A stretch of DNA of 64,000 nt from Trichuris trichiura (GCA_037903355.1 JBAJFE010000060.1:620001-684000); one strand, 5' to 3'. Shown: positions 1 to 13,770, numbered from the stretch's first letter. Numbers and translations: made by a program. The notes: generated from the sequence alone by a model not told the origin.

Positions 1-3000
1 GGTTTGGGCACCATGCTGGGCAGAGGTGCCTTCGTAGCGCATGTTGCTGCCAATATGTGCCTTTGGCGTTGAAACTTCAAAATCTTTTCTTCCGCTTGGC
101 AGCACGACCGTTGTCGTCAATGAAATAGGCGCTTCTTCGTCGAACGTATGGTCTTCTAGACGAGCGACTATAATAGGCGGAAGTGAGTTCGCAGATGGCG
201 CATCAATGACACCGCTGCATTTGATAGGAGTAAGCGACAGCTACGGTTAAAATAGGAGACACTTAAGCGCATTAAAGATGCGTCGCCGTAGGTTGCTGCG
301 AAGGAGGTTGTTTTTTCCAATTCAATAACATCTGCTCAAAAGCGCTATTCACGCTCATATCTACTTGAGACGTACGGTATGTTTTAGTCATTTTTGTTCA
401 TTGATCTCTGTTCGTTTCCCACCATTGAGCAGCAAATCAAAATCCGTAAGCCTTGAAGGGAAAAGCTTTCTTTTTTATTTCCTCTTAAACATTTGCAAGG
501 ATAAACGTACGTGCTTTTCAAGAAAGGTTGTGCTTGTCGGAGATTTGTTTATGCCTTGCTTAAGGCAGTTGCCGTTCCACGTATAAAACCTATGGCAGCA
601 AAAAGAACTTGTATTTTCGCAAGTGTTTGCTCGCTTCCAATCTCTGCTACTATACATTTGCATTTGCTACGCTTGAAAGTTTTATCAGGCGGAATTATTG
701 GAAATACCTATCGTAACTGTTCGATTAATCCGCCTGCGTGGCATAAGAAAAAGTGTAACTTGTCTAGTCAGCTCTTGCGGAAGTTTACAATAGAATTGGC
801 ACGTTCTATCGCGCCAACGCTACGAGACTTTTTCGTTTTCTCGTAGCGCGTTAATTGTACGCAAATGAAATGCGCAGTGTTCAAACGACTCGTTGTACGC
901 GCTGCTATGGTGTACCTTTTTTTTTATCGAAATGCAAAAGGCGCGCAGAAGTCCGACCTAAATTAGTAATGCTATCGATAGGACAACGAACGCTAACTTG
1001 ACTGAAATATAAAGTATAGTCAGGCACTATTACGTTTTTCAGTGTATGTTGCATCGACGCTGATGCTCACCTGGCTATAAAGACGATCGTTGTCAACAGA
1101 CAAAGCACGAATGTTCCTCGTAAACTGTAATGGCGAACTGCCAAACAAGCGCTTCGCTTCCCGGGCTAATGATGAATAATTAAGAATAACCAAAAATGCC
1201 AAAAAGTCAACGTTATATTTACTTATTAGTTGGGGATGTTTTAAAATAATAACATTTTTGCTGTTGCATTGCTAAGGGATGAATTGGGTCGAATTTTCCC
1301 GGGAGGTTTAAAGTTGATGGACGCTTTGCTTTGGTTGTTCTTGGAAAAAAGTGATCTTATTCCGGTTTCTTCTAATAGCACATTTATTCTGCAAGAGCAG
1401 AGTCACGTCAACAGATATTGTTTGTCTTGTATTGATGAATGAAAATGCCAGCCATTAAGCAGGCCAATGCATTCACTTTTGCATGTGTCCTACCCTTGGC
1501 TGAGTGTTTGAGAGAATTGCATACCGCAACTTTTCCCAGAGTGATGAATCAATTACTCCTTCGCCGCGGCTTTGAATAAAGTTATTTTTAAAAAACTTAA
1601 GTGTTAATGCAATAGCTTAAAATATCAACGCCAAATATAGCATCCGACTTTTTAAGAACTGCTGCAAGTGAATGAGCTGCATTTTCCTGACAGCGTTGGG
1701 CCTACTGCGTATGTTACGCCTCGTCTTTTCCGTAGTTTTAATGGCAGCTTTAATTTGTACGTATAACGAGAAAGCGTATTTCATTATTGAGAACTTTAGA
1801 AATATGGAGCGATTTTAGTTGAAAAGCTTTTGATAACTCCATATCGATCCATACAGTGGCATTCGTGCTTCCTTTGTTCCTTGTAGATTATTAACCTACG
1901 TCTTCCGATTGTTTTTTCCACCATATTGCGGCCGTCTGTCTTACGACGAAGCATACTGAACACTGCGTATCGTAGGTTAGTTTTTTAAGCGCGTTAATCC
2001 GCAAATCGATTGTTTGCTTGCCAACCATTGTTGTCATATGTAGTATGCAGTATCGAGCATGTTTACAGTCTCGTTGCGTGAAAAGATGAGTAATGCTGAA
2101 CGAATCACATATGTTTACCTAGTCGAGTAACAAACCGTTTAAAACAGTGAACATTAAAAGCTTTTCCACTGGTATTTTGCGCTAGAATGGGCATGTTCAA
2201 TGGATATGTGCCCAAATCTAACATTCAGCTCGTCGCAAAGTGGCTGTGTCAAATTTGATTGTTTACCGTGAATTCGACCTTGATTACTAGTTTTGTTTGT
2301 TAACTACGCTCCTAAGCGGGCCGCTGAAAATTGAAATTTTTTTTACCCACATACAATAGGGAGAAAGCGGAATATAGTAAGCAATTTTTGTTCCGCTCAA
2401 TTTTACGTTACGTGCAGAGGTCGCTCCTCCTTCCTTGAAGAAAAAGTGAGTTTATATTTAACATCGTTTCGTCAACCTTGAGTTTTTCCACAATGGTTCG
2501 TTGGCTTTTCCCCTCTTAAGGAATAAGTCGGGAGGAAGTCAATTTCGAGAGAAAGCTCTCTTAAGGCTGAACTCGAATGTGTGGTCTGTCTTTGAGATGT
2601 TTGATTGCAGCGATATGTCAACTCGTCCGTTTTCACAGAAAGTTTAGTTAGCGTGCTGAGAACCGAGTTGCATTGAGGGTGCTTTGCCAGTTTTCTCTTT
2701 TGTCGACTATTCAGAAGGATCAATGTCAAGTCTGAATGGGTATACCTAGTCTGAAGAAGGTCCAGTAAGCTTGTTTATACAGACAATGAGCAAGCAAGGC
2801 ATTTTGCCATTGTTCATGGCTAGCTTGTTTGTTGGCCTTGTTTCAGATGTTTTCGTACCGGATCGTCGTGCGTCCAAGGTCACCGCAATCGGTGAACTTA
2901 TGGCGTTTATAGTCCATTTATAACCTATATTGGTCATGTGCCTGCGCCATATCCATTTTTAATTACGGCTTTTCCCCTTTAAGCGTTACTACGCGAGGAC

Positions 3001-3156
3001 GGCACCTTGGAGGCTCCTGTTTGTCGAGAACGACCTGTTGCCATCGGAAAATTTTGTCATCCCTCCAAAAGGAGACGATTCGCGCGAAGGCTATCGACCA
3101 TTGGTAGGCCATGTTCATTGCTTATTGTTAACGCAGACCGCTGCTTTGACTGGTAG
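1..3156. other. no provable gene; likely holds missing 5' exons of RhoGEF
   Basis: No stretch here shows a protein family that I recognise. The next exon (from 3157) starts in the middle of a Sec14/CRAL-TRIO domain, so the start codon, the N-terminus and most of that domain must lie upstream, in this stretch or beyond the left edge. One candidate exon is 2981-3101, bounded by a pyrimidine-AAG acceptor and a GTAGGC donor and open in the frame that would join the next exon in phase, but its translation does not look like Sec14. The rest is T-rich with scattered short open frames of no visible meaning. Confidence 0.4.
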
Positions 3157-6100
3157 GTGTCAACGATCACCGTCGAGGAACTACTTTACCGAGTGGACGC
3201 CGAACAGATGACAAACGAGTTTGGCGGTACCCTGAGCTTCAATGGAGCCGACTGGGTGCGATTCAGACAGGTAACTGCCTACGATGTGTCATTCTTCCGC
3301 TTGAATAGCGCATTGCGCAGGTTGGCGCGTAAATTTACTGCTCCAGCTGTTGCTCCTCATTTATATTTGCCTTTCGCCGGCAACTGACAGCAAGTTAGTC
3401 AATTGGACTTTCTTTTTCAGAAATTAGAACCGCTTTTGATGGGCTGTCGAATGGCCGCGAAAAATTATATTCTTCTCCTGCAAATGTTAAAGAACGTTGA
3501 GCAGAAATATAAGGGTGAACAGGCGTGGCTTTCCTCCTCTTCTTCGCTTGTCGAGGATACAACTCGGTAAGACGGCGACCGCCTCGTAACTACGTTTACT
3601 TCTGCACGTGCCAACTTTTGTTCCCTACTGCAGACTTGAGTCTTCGCTGGATCAACTTGAAAATGGACCATGCGTTCCTCAAGTTTTAGCTGACGGGGAT
3701 CGCATCATCCAGGAATTGGAAAGTCACTTCGAATCGCTCGTCAACGTCAACAGCTACAAGTGATGATAAGTTTTTAAATTTGCATAACGATCAATTTTTT
3801 CGTTCAAGGGATTCGCTGAGGCAAGTAGTTGCTTTGAACGACGAACTAAAGAGAGTAAGAAGCACTCTAAGGACGAAGGTCGATTCGTGCACCGGAGAGC
3901 TGCGCATCGTCATTCAGCTGAAGGGTTCCTGTGCCGAATTGGAGGAGGTGACTTTCTAGTTGCTTTTCCGCTAAGCCTAATAGCTAAAAGCTGTTTGCAG
4001 CTATCCGTATGGTTGGCGTTTGTTGAATCTACCCTGAAGGAACGGTTTTCCATAAGAAAAGCAGAGACAGTTGAAGCTTCTTTACTCGAGCAACAGTTCA
4101 GAAGTTACTGCGCCTCCTTTGTTAATCCAAAGTTCGACGAATTGGACAACGCTTGCAAGAGATGCGAAGAAGTGTTGGCCGATTCAAGCCCTTCTATCAT
4201 TGGTGATAATGATGATAATGACGGCCGTTGTCGTGTCCAACAGCAGTTGAATGAATTGGCGTCAAAATATAAAAACGTTCGAAGTCTGTTGGATAAAATC
4301 GGTGATGATCTGGAATGTGCTGCCAGCTGCGAACGGCTGCTTTGTCAGGTATGGATAAACTTTTCCCATTGGCTATTTAGCCGGTCAAAGTTTTCCTCTC
4401 ATTCCTCTTTGAGGGCAACTTCTCGCCTTCAACTAATTTGCATATATGCAGCAAGATTTCAGTCGAACGAGAGAGGCTACTCTCAACTAGGTTCCATTTT
4501 AAGCTATTAAGTTCACTAATTCTCTTGAAACGTTTTACTCCCCAATATGATGACTAACATTGCAACTTTTCAAGTGCGGCGTACTTAATCTCACTACTAT
4601 CGCTAAGGAGTATGGATAATACGTTTGGAGATAAGCTATCAGCATTTGCTCATATCGTATCGATTTAAACATTTAGCTTTCAGTAAAGGCCTGTGCGTTT
4701 TTATAACGATAAATAGTTTTGGATATCCATAATATTAAGCAGTTTGTCGAAAAAGGCTCTCTGAAGCATTCCGGTACCATTTTGAGCTCAGTAAACGTAT
4801 ATTGTATTGCTGTTAATTTTTATAAGGTTGTACTTGACGTTCCGGCTCCAAAACATCCCTTTCTGTGTAACGTCAATACATTGTTGTCGATATGTACTAG
4901 ATAAATTAGCGTTATTGCTAAGCGAAAGAAATTTTTAATCGTTTTTTCAGTTAGCTGTAACGATACGCAGATTTTTTGCCCATTCATTTTGCTTTCACTC
5001 CTCGAAAGCCTTATGTCAAGTTTAATGATTTTCATGTTAGCAAACAACGCCTATTGTACCTCTTTATTTCAAACGGTATGATTGAACCTGCTTATCTTTT
5101 CCTGCGACTTCACGCAGGCGATTGAACAGGAAAAAATGGAAATGCTGTGAATACTTAGCAATAAGTTCACCATTTTAAGTCGTCTAATATCTGCGCAAAA
5201 TTTTAATTTGCTCTGCCAACGATAATAGTATTGTTGTTGTCGGGTTGCTTGTCCAAAGAATCAAATGTTCACCTATGTTTTTTGCAAAGCATTAGAACAA
5301 GCCCTTAATGGTGTTCATATTAGACGTCTGCGTTCGCTATGCGATAAGCATTCTAGGCTAGACGTCGTTAGCGTTAGTTTTGGCGCGAAATTTGCAAAAT
5401 TCCTTTTTATAAAATACTTTTTGGTTGCCTTTTGCCGCATCTAGAGAAATGTAACTTTAGCTCATAGTCAGAACATGCTCTTAAATGCTAGCAACGATGG
5501 TTTGCAAAGCAGCAAAACTGTGTGAAACCTCAAATAAATTAGTGATCCAAACTGGCTCTTCTTCAAGTTCGTAATGGAACAAGTCGCATTCCATTAAGAA
5601 GTTGAAGAGTTGTGACGTTTTACTTGCTGATGGTTTTAATATTGACCTAGTAGTCACCCGCTCCTTGTTGCTGTGGTATGCAGCTTGTCTTGTTTATTCT
5701 TTATTTATGGTTTTGTTTCGATAAATAATTCTTAAGCATTAGTGCAGAAGCGAGAAATGATGTTTCATTCGATGCTCACCGCGCAAGAACAGTCCTGTGA
5801 GTTCTTCGGCAGCTTGGTAACTGCTGCCCACGTGTGCTTCACCACTTTCTTGTCAATCAAAGATTCATCTTACGTGGCCATTCTTATTATATGAATATAA
5901 ACAGCTTTATCAAACGTTGCTTTGTAACATGGATGATATTGTTTGCTGGCAAGCGATAGCGACAGGTAATAAAATGTTGAGAAAGTTGTTATTTTTAGGT
6001 GTGCGACTGGATTGTGATTGGCTTTCAGTTCGCCAATCGGTTGGCTCAACAGATGCCTCTATTCGCAGCTTCCGCGGAAGCAAGGAACAACGCGGAGAAG

Positions 6101-8966
6101 CAGCTATACTTGCTGAACGCTTTTTTGGTTAAATATCCTATGGCGGCCCAAAGACAAATTAGTCAAATGGACTTCTGCGCCTCGAAAGTAGGATGCGAAC
6201 GTCTGAAAGAGAAAACTTTGGTAAACGATTACGCTTTGAGCACATTTTGTTGCGTCGTTGGAAACTGTCCTTTTTAAGATGGTTAAGTCGAAACGGGCCG
6301 AAGTGCTCAGGGCTTTGGAGAGTTTGAAGCTTCGCCTCGAAAGAATGTTGGAAGAATCTAGAAGAACTTCGGTGCCTTCCTTTCTTTCCTCTTTGGAAGG
6401 TGTCGCCGAGGACGATTACGAAGAACCATTGCATCGGGCCGTCGTTAGGCGACCAATGGACAACGGTGAATCGGCCGTTGTACAAGATTACCGTCGCCAT
6501 TCATACGCGGGTGGAAATTTGCATAAGATGTTATTTCAGCTGCCAAACGGTACGTTTGAAGCCATTTGCAGGCACGTTTCGCTATAATTGTTTACTTCAG
6601 GCCAACCAATTGCCTTCCATCCGTCCGAGACGAGCATTGAGGAAGCGAATATGAAAGTGGAAGCAGAGCCGACCTACGACGAGCTTTCTACAACTATGGA
6701 CAGTATTGCCGATCGAGTACGCCTCCTGCTCATCATAGTGTGCACCTTTATTAGAAGGATTTTGCGGCAGGTGGCGTCCTCAGTGTCCTTTGACACCTCA
6801 GCACAAAGGCTGAATGATCGCTCCAGATATGGCAAAGGATCGAGCAGCAGAAACAGCGTTTTTTCTAGCCTTGCCGAAGGCTGGCTCAAGTCCAAATTCA
6901 AGCGAGTGACCATTGGTCGCAGCAAGTCGATTCAATCAAGCCGTCATAGAAGCTTAGAAAATTTATCCAGGTAGACGTTAGATTATTTATCAATGCGATA
7001 TGAACGAGTGATATTTCTCATTGTCGGCTATACTGCAGTTATAGTATCAACGAGGTGGTGACGACAACGCCACGTACTCCTGCGGACAACGGATCGGCTT
7101 TGGTGGTTCCCCGATTTGCCAGCTGCTCAAAACCCAGAATGGAACCATTGTGCGTCGATATGTCTATGATTGTATCAAATTGCTGCTCATCGGACGATCG
7201 CTTGCAACAAATGGTGGTCAAAGAACTTATAGAAACGGAAAGGAGCTACGTTGCTAGTTTGAAATACGTCATCGAAGTAAGCAAGCAATCTTCGCCAGTG
7301 GAAGCTTCAGTTGCTTTTTCTCTTTTTGCATTTCTAGCACTACATACCAGAGATGCTAAGAGCGGATCTTCCAAGCCAGCTGCTAGGCCAGAGAAGCGTC
7401 ATATTTGGAAATATTGAAAAGATATACGAATTCCATGTCACTGAATTCCTTCCGGATCTTCTTGGCCATTGTACTGAGAATGTCAAGCGAGTCGGTAAGG
7501 CCGCCAGGGGTATCACATTTGGCTGTGGGGCTTTCATTTATTCATTTTAGGAGTCGCCGTAGCCAAGCGCTTCTTGCAACATCAGGGCAAGTTTGGTTTG
7601 TACGCCTTATACAACAAAAACAAGCCTAAATCGGATGCTCTGATGAGCGATTGCGGAAGCGTCTTCTTTCAGGTTCTTCCCCATATGGCGGCAATACATT
7701 TCCATTCGCCTCAGGTTGCTTTGCATTTCAGCCTAGACAGTTGGTGCTGCTGGACAAACTCGATTTATCTTCTTATCTGCTGAAACCGGTTCAGCGAATG
7801 GGCAAATACGTGCTAATGCTGGACCAGTTGATCAAAGGTTGCGCTGCGGATGACGATGAACAGGTCAACCTGCTTCAGCAAGCCAAGGAAATGGTCATTT
7901 TCCAACTACGACACGGCAACGATCTTCTGGCAATGGATTCTATACGCGGTTGTGACGTAAGCAAACCAACTTGCAACACAGACAGCGATCGTGTTGACTT
8001 TTTCTTTTCCGTTCAGCTCAATTTGAAAGAGCAAGGCAATTTGCTAAGGCAGGATGAATTCGTAGTTTTCAAAGGTCGGGTAGGCCATAAGTGCGTCCGT
8101 CGGGTATTTCTGTTCGAAAATTTGGTTCTGTTTGCCAAACCAAGGAAAGCGAAGAACAACAGCTTTCCTGTTGACATTTTTGATTATAAGCAAAGCATAA
8201 AAACTACCGACGTTGGTATAACCCAAGAAGTGGCTGAGGCACCGCTGAAATTTGAGCTTTGGTTCCGTCGACGTACCTCCAGCGATGTATTCGTCATACA
8301 GGCGAATAGTCTGGAGCAGAAGCAGGCTTGGGTTATGGATATATCGCAGCTATTGTGGAAACAAGCAATTTTCAACCGAGGTAATGCCAACAAATGTCTC
8401 ATGCCCTTAAATGGGCATTATGAATTGAAATTTTAGAAAGTCGTTTGGCCGAAATGTCCTCAATGGGAGTATTAGCGACCAATTGCTTTGAATTGAATTC
8501 AGTGAATAGAATAGAGGATCGAGCAGTAATCTTTACCCGCGACACAAAACTTCGCAGCACACTTTCATCGGCTGGCGTAAAATGTGAACGTCAAGTTGTG
8601 GAGCGTAGGCCGCGATCGTGGATGTCCGTGGCGAGCAGCTCCAGTTCGAATTGGAGTTCAATCAGCGGAAGCACAACTTCCTATTGTACACCGGATAGTT
8701 TTCCTCAGTCGAGCGGTAAATGAGTAATCCATTGTCCCCATGTGTCATTAGCTAATGGGCTTATTTTAGAAAGTGGAATTTGCACTGACTTGGCCACATT
8801 GGACGAATGTCCGGATGATAGTTATGCCAATTCTTGGGTAAACGACGAGGATTTGGAAGCCTCCTGTTGTCAAACAAAACAACATGAGATGACGCAGGAA
8901 ACGGTTGCATGTCCTGAGACTGCCATCCCTATAGTAAATCGTCCACCAATGGAGCCGGCTGTTTAA
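3157..8966 (+). CDS. RhoGEF, PLEKHG4/puratrophin-1/SOLO type (5' incomplete)
   Basis: Fifteen exons join in phase to 1,105 codons plus stop: 3157-3270, 3421-3566, 3634-3759, 3809-3947, 4001-4348, 5999-6220, 6279-6549, 6601-6970, 7039-7276, 7338-7494, 7551-7672, 7732-7956, 8017-8380, 8437-8715, 8770-8966. Residues 1-38 are the end of a Sec14 domain (TNEFGGTLSFNGADWVRFRQ). About 39-470 are helical and spectrin-like. The DH domain starts near residue 632 (ELIETERSYVASLKYVIE), continues through RSVIFGNIEKIYEFH and contains the signature SYLLKPVQRMGKYVLMLDQL. The PH domain follows (QDEFVVFKGR, RRVFLFENLVLFAKP, to about 947), then a Ser-rich tail. The family activates Rho-type GTPases at the plasma membrane and cytoskeleton. 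The order Sec14, spectrin-like, DH, PH and the link QLRHGNDLLAMDSIRGCD point to PLEKHG4/SOLO rather than Trio. Start and promoter are not seen; the first listed base is an exon edge, not a start codon. The 1.65-kb fifth intron shows no gene. Confidence 0.93.
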
Positions 8967-10114
8967 ACTATGGCGGTCCGACTGACCGTTTTTTATTAGC
9001 ACACGGTGTGAACTTCTAAAACAAGTTGAAGATCACCGCATGCCTTGTGTATAGGATTGGGTTCTTCGTTCCACTCTTTCGACATGCCAGTAAGGCCCTC
9101 GTTAACCTTTGACCATTAGCAAAAGCTTTAACATCATGCATAATGTTTCACGTGTCACTATTGACCATCGTGGCTTGCACAGGTGTCCCAGCAGCTCGCA
9201 CGGCATGGCGCCACCCAGCGACAACGTCTTACTACTTCTGGCTAAAGAACTTTCTAATCCTCTGCTTCTCCTTCAACTTATTTTATCCAAAACTTGTTTT
9301 ATAGTTGCTAATAAATATTTTATCCAAACATATACGTACTGGTTATCCTTTCTTTGGTCTTTGTTTTTTCTTTGCAAACACGCATAAGTTCGTGGGATGA
9401 TTGTTTAACATTGAAAAGTATATTTTTTGCGGCAGTTGCTTTTTAAAGCTATGTAACATTGTAGGCAAATATTTTTTTAAGGAAATAAAAACCTCTGTGA
9501 AAAACAGTACGGATTGAGTTTTTGCGTCGGAATTCACGATAGATATATGTTTAGTAAGGCTTTTACCTCGACTCGGTAGCTACGGAGAGTCGTCATTACC
9601 CTGTCAATGATGGACAATAACGTAGAAATTGATGAGACCTTACGAGCCGGTTAGGCAGACTTAAGTATTTCAAATTACTGTAAGGTTGCCAGGTAACATA
9701 CATACGGTAACTAACGTACCTGAGCACACAACTCTATTGATTTTTTTGTTGCTGTGCATAGAAGACTTGAAAATTGACCAGCTTCAAGCTTATCGTAAGA
9801 GCATATGCAAAAGTGTAGACAAATGAAACTTGAATTGAAACTATGTCGCAACCATGTCCATCAATGTCAGCGAAGACTGCGAATCTTAATACCGCCGCAA
9901 AAAAAGGACGTCGCTTTATGTTCCTGCTGGGCATCAAAAGTCCTCTGTAAATCATTTTGGCTATTTTTACAATGTTTACTACAAACCATTTTGTTCGCCA
10001 GTCTTACCGCTTTTCTGTACCTTTTAATACATATAGAACACTTGCTTCTGCACGGAGACGGCAACTCAGAATTTAAAAAGCAAAAATTTAAATATGCAAA
10101 TCTGATGAAGTACA
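8967..10114. other. convergent 3' region between RhoGEF and PLEKHM1-like gene
   Basis: The plus-strand RhoGEF stops at 8966 and the minus-strand PLEKHM1-like gene stops at 10115, so this is shared 3' untranslated and spacer DNA. Short open frames on both strands have no splice support and no recognisable motif. Confidence 0.6.
9310..9315 (+). terminator. AATAAA polyadenylation signal of the RhoGEF gene
   Basis: AATAAA lies 344 nt after the RhoGEF stop codon, in AT-rich DNA with a T-rich stretch after it. A second AATAAA is near 9484. Which one is used cannot be told from sequence. Confidence 0.45.
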
Positions 10115-12880
10115 CTAGACGTCTTCTAGCGGAAGGGTGCTGCACAAATCAATTGAACTGCTCTCAGCTTCTTTAGCCAACGCGTCGCGACGAGTGCAAC
10201 GGCTGCAAGCTCTGTTATTTTGCATACAAGCTTTGTGGTACACCCAACAGCAGGTTGGACACTGAAATAAAAAATACATTCAATGCATTTCGTTCAAAAA
10301 GAAACCAAACAAGGAGTTGTCTACCCGGTACGTTGTGGTCAACTGGAAGGGATAGATCACTTCCGGCTGATTGCAAACTTCGCATATGAATCCCTTCTGA
10401 GCACAAAGGCGGCAATTGAATACGTGATCAATACCAAATTCCAAAACTGGCAACAACCTCTTCTGCAGCTTACCAGTTGAAACGAGTTGCAAGTCCTAAA
10501 ATTAAAAAAGACATAAAAGGTTTCGCTGACACAAAAACCAAAACGAAGAAACGTATTATTCATACTGTTAGAGAGTAGAGGTCAACTTCACGAAACAGAT
10601 AGTCTTTTGGCCATAGGCGCTTATTCAATTCATCCGCAACTGTCCGTCGGCAAGTGAGCAAATAGGCGGCCACATGGTTCATTTGCAACCTGAGGTTCTT
10701 CACAAACAACCATATTACACACAATGCAAAAAATAAAGCACCGAAACAATCAAACTATTATACTTTAGCTTTACAAGACGACAACAAAAAAGACATTATT
10801 AAAGTGACAAAATCATTTGTAAGAGACTAAGTAGAGATGTACCCTCATTTCCGATAACGCCTTTGACAATGCATAGATTTCGGGATTTAAACTGTTCAGG
10901 TTGAACAGCGGTCGGTCGGCAATGCTGCTCAAGAAACATTTGCTCGCTCTACAAACTGAAAAAGCACAAAAATAGCAAAACGAAAAATTGCTCCCACCGT
11001 ATATACCTTTTCCAGGCGACAAGTCCCAATTAAAAATTACTTTGGCGGGAATTAAAAACTCATCATCGACGTGGCAAGCCGAACAGTAATAGTGACCATC
11101 AAAGTGGCATACTTTGTACGGTTCGTTTTCAAAGCCAATACGTCTTGCGCAACTGTTACACTGCTCGTTTTGGCAATCAAGGCCTGTTTCAACGGCAAAT
11201 TGACTTAGGTAGGGAAACTGCCAACTTTCCTTTAAAGCACGACCATTAAGAAGGAAAAAATGCAAAAGATAGGTACGGATTCGTCGGTTTTGAAGACAAA
11301 AACCGCGTCCGGAGGAATTTCTCTGCCCAAACTTAGTCGACCATGCTTCAAGATGTGGTCATCTTCGTTTCCGAAAGAAAATTCGTGCTCTTCATTTTGA
11401 AATGGTTTACAACCGGCTGTGTCGAAGATTCCACCATCGCCAAGAAAGTCCAGCGAGATTCCTTCCGTAGGGATTAGTACATTGGCAGTAACTTTGCACG
11501 TTTCGACTAAGGCAAGTGTTTTGCTAGCAGGCGCTCTCGACTGACGACAATAATGAGCTACGGAAATACTGACAGCTTCGCCTTCGTCCTCTTTCAAATC
11601 CGACGAGTTAACAAAATTCCTTTCTCCAATGGGAGACGAATAAGAAACGTTAGGTGTAGGCGACTCCTCATCGGCCAACGGGAACACATCTTGATCAGAT
11701 GGCTTAACAAATTTTGAGTCCACCTTATCGTCTTGACATTCGCTTGAAGCAACCATTATATTGGTAGAATCATTATGTATTGATGACGTAGCACGTTGAG
11801 TCAATTCTTTAGGAACCAAAGCTTCGATGCACTGTTCTAATGGCTTGAAAATTTTGTTTATACCTTTACCAATGGAGTAACTGCAAAAGAAAAGTTTGTT
11901 CGAAGCAAAACCGCCAAACGTAGCACTGCTACCCAGAAATGCTGATCGGGGGTGACGCTTCGTTGACCAAACGCGTACTAGGTGCAATGCTGGACATTTC
12001 CGAGATGTCGTACGCTTCCTCCATTGCGCAGCTGAGATCTATGGAACTTCCATTCAAGCTGCCTTGGTCAACGGAACCCTCATTGCCCGAGCCGCTGGAC
12101 AATCGCTGTCGAACAATCGTCATTGACGTTGGCTGCTTTGTATCCAAATATCCGGCAAGACGTAAAGGCGAAGGTGTCCACATGTTCAAAAAGTTGCTGT
12201 TCAGTGGAAATGTAAACTTGAATTTCGCCAAAGCGCGCAAGTAGTGCGAAACGGCGGTCACCAACTCCGAGTCGCATAGCAGAGCTCTGTCCGTGTAATA
12301 ATGCCTAAATGGAACAAAAATGTTCTGGGAAAAGTGGGGACACTTACAAACTTGAATTAGTAAATAAAACGAGTTTACGCAATCCTATCTTAAATTTTTA
12401 CTATTCTAATTCCGACACTTTGAAAATGAAACATGCAAATCATTTTTGGTACAGTAAGCTACCTATTCTACTCTGGAAAAATGTTTCATTCACGCTTTGG
12501 TAACGAAAAAACAATCTTCAAAGGTAGATATTGTATTAACCTAATGAACTTATTAACCACTAAAATTTTATTGCAGTAAATGCACAAAGATGTATTGATA
12601 AGCTATAGAATAAATTGAATTGCACAAATAACTGATTGCTTTATAGTACCTAACCATGCGCTTCTGGGATGTCACAATTGTCAAGTAATTTTCGACGACA
12701 CCATCGATCAGAGCTAGACGAATCAACACCTAATAAAGCAAACCAATAATAGTAAATGGAACTTGAAAGTATGCAAATACTTACCCGAGCCCGACCTACG
12801 TCGGATTTGATTTGATTCAGATTTTTCACTTGAGCAATTACGTTGCGATGCAGATGTTTCGAAATGAAGGGCCAAAAGTT
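10115..12880 (-). CDS. RUN + Rubicon-homology zinc protein, PLEKHM1-like, no PH domains (5' incomplete)
   Basis: Nine exons join in phase to 645 codons plus stop: 12880-12785, 12729-12650, 12304-11933, 11880-11277, 11229-11007, 10955-10843, 10697-10566, 10495-10325, 10261-10115. Residues 1-about 115 are the second half of a RUN domain (NFWPFISKHLHRN, DVGRARVLIRLALIDG, HYYTDRALL). A 240-residue acidic, Ser-rich linker follows. The C-terminal half is the Rubicon homology (DUF4206) region with its Cys/His zinc ligands: CNSCARRIGFE, YYCSACHVDD, IPAKVIFNWDL, CRLCAQKGFICEVC and YRCPTCCWVYHKAC ending CSRC. PLEKHM1, Rubicon and Pacer use these parts on late endosomes, lysosomes and autophagosomes through Rab7. 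The two PH domains that PLEKHM1 has between RUN and the zinc region are not visible here, so PLEKHM1-like versus Rubicon-like is undecided; the RUN and zinc sequences look nearer PLEKHM1. The exon holding the N-terminal half of RUN was not found next to 12880. Confidence 0.88.
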
Positions 12881-13160
12881 CTAAAAGCTCGATATTCTTA
12901 AAGCTTTAGGAACAATCGAATTGATTCTACAAAGAAAAGCTGCACGCCGAAACAGTACTACCGCTAATCATGCCGGAGAGCTCTGACTGTGAGCTGAAGG
13001 GTTTTTAAACGTTTTTGATAATTTTACAGCTGCCCACACGCAAATGCATTGTGATAAAGGAAAGAAAGCTGAAGAACAAAAACGATGGATCGCCAGTTCA
13101 AATAAAAAATTTGCAAATTGAAAAATGTTTTGAATTTTCACTTCGCATGCTCGTTACACT

Positions 13161-13173
13161 AATATCCCAAAAT
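13161..13173. repeat. left 13-bp target-site duplication
   Basis: AATATCCCAAAAT here is repeated exactly at 13929-13941, at the other end of the palindromic element. An exact 13-mer at both borders marks one insertion event. Confidence 0.8.
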
Positions 13174-13332
13174 GTTTCGAAAGACAGAATGTCTTTTAAC
13201 AGGCTTAAATAGTTTCGTACTAGATCTTCAGATTCACGGGTTTGGCCTGTTGGATGTATCTGTAAGTAAACTTCAAAATGCCCTACTAACAGATGGATGA
13301 GCAAATTGTAAGAGAAAATACAGAACAATTTG

Positions 13333-13372
13333 TATACCGTACGTTTCGGAACTGCTCTTGTTCCGTCGTCAG
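13333..13372 (-). ncRNA. hammerhead-ribozyme-like core, left arm
   Basis: Read on the minus strand: CTGACGA, then GGAAC and GTTCC able to pair around a 7-nt loop, then GAAAC, then GTACGGTA. This matches the conserved CUGANGA, stem II, GAAA order and a very short stem III before a GUA cleavage triplet, as reported for Penelope-like element termini. One extra C sits between CTGACGA and the GGAAC stem, and stem I is weak, so activity is not assured. Confidence 0.42.
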
Positions 13373-13770
13373 CAGTGTTGGGGAGAAGGTGTTTATTCGG
13401 TAAGGGGTTTATATAGCGCATGGGAACAATGGGTGTTTGATTAGTTGGATAGGGCGCAACATTGGAATTTATTAATCAGCGCAGCCCATACTTCACTAAC
13501 CGCCACACCATTGTCGCGATTGATAGTGGAGTTGCTCTGGATGTAAGATTATTTGCCGCGAGACCCTATTACATCTTAGGCGTATTAAGGAGGCTCTGTA
13601 CATCCAGAGCAACTCCACTATAATCGCGACAATGGCGTGGAGGTTAGTGAAGTATGGGCTGCGCCGATTAATAAATTCCAATGCTGCGCCCTACCCAACT
13701 AATCAAACACCCATTGTACCCATGCGCTATATAAACCCCTTACCGAATAAACACCTTCTCCCCAACACTG

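Noticed and set aside
6716..6755. A possible 38-nt intron in the RhoGEF exon 6601-6970 (GTACGC to TTATTAG).
   Set aside because: Removing it shifts the frame into a TGA within 15 codons; reading through keeps 123 open codons.
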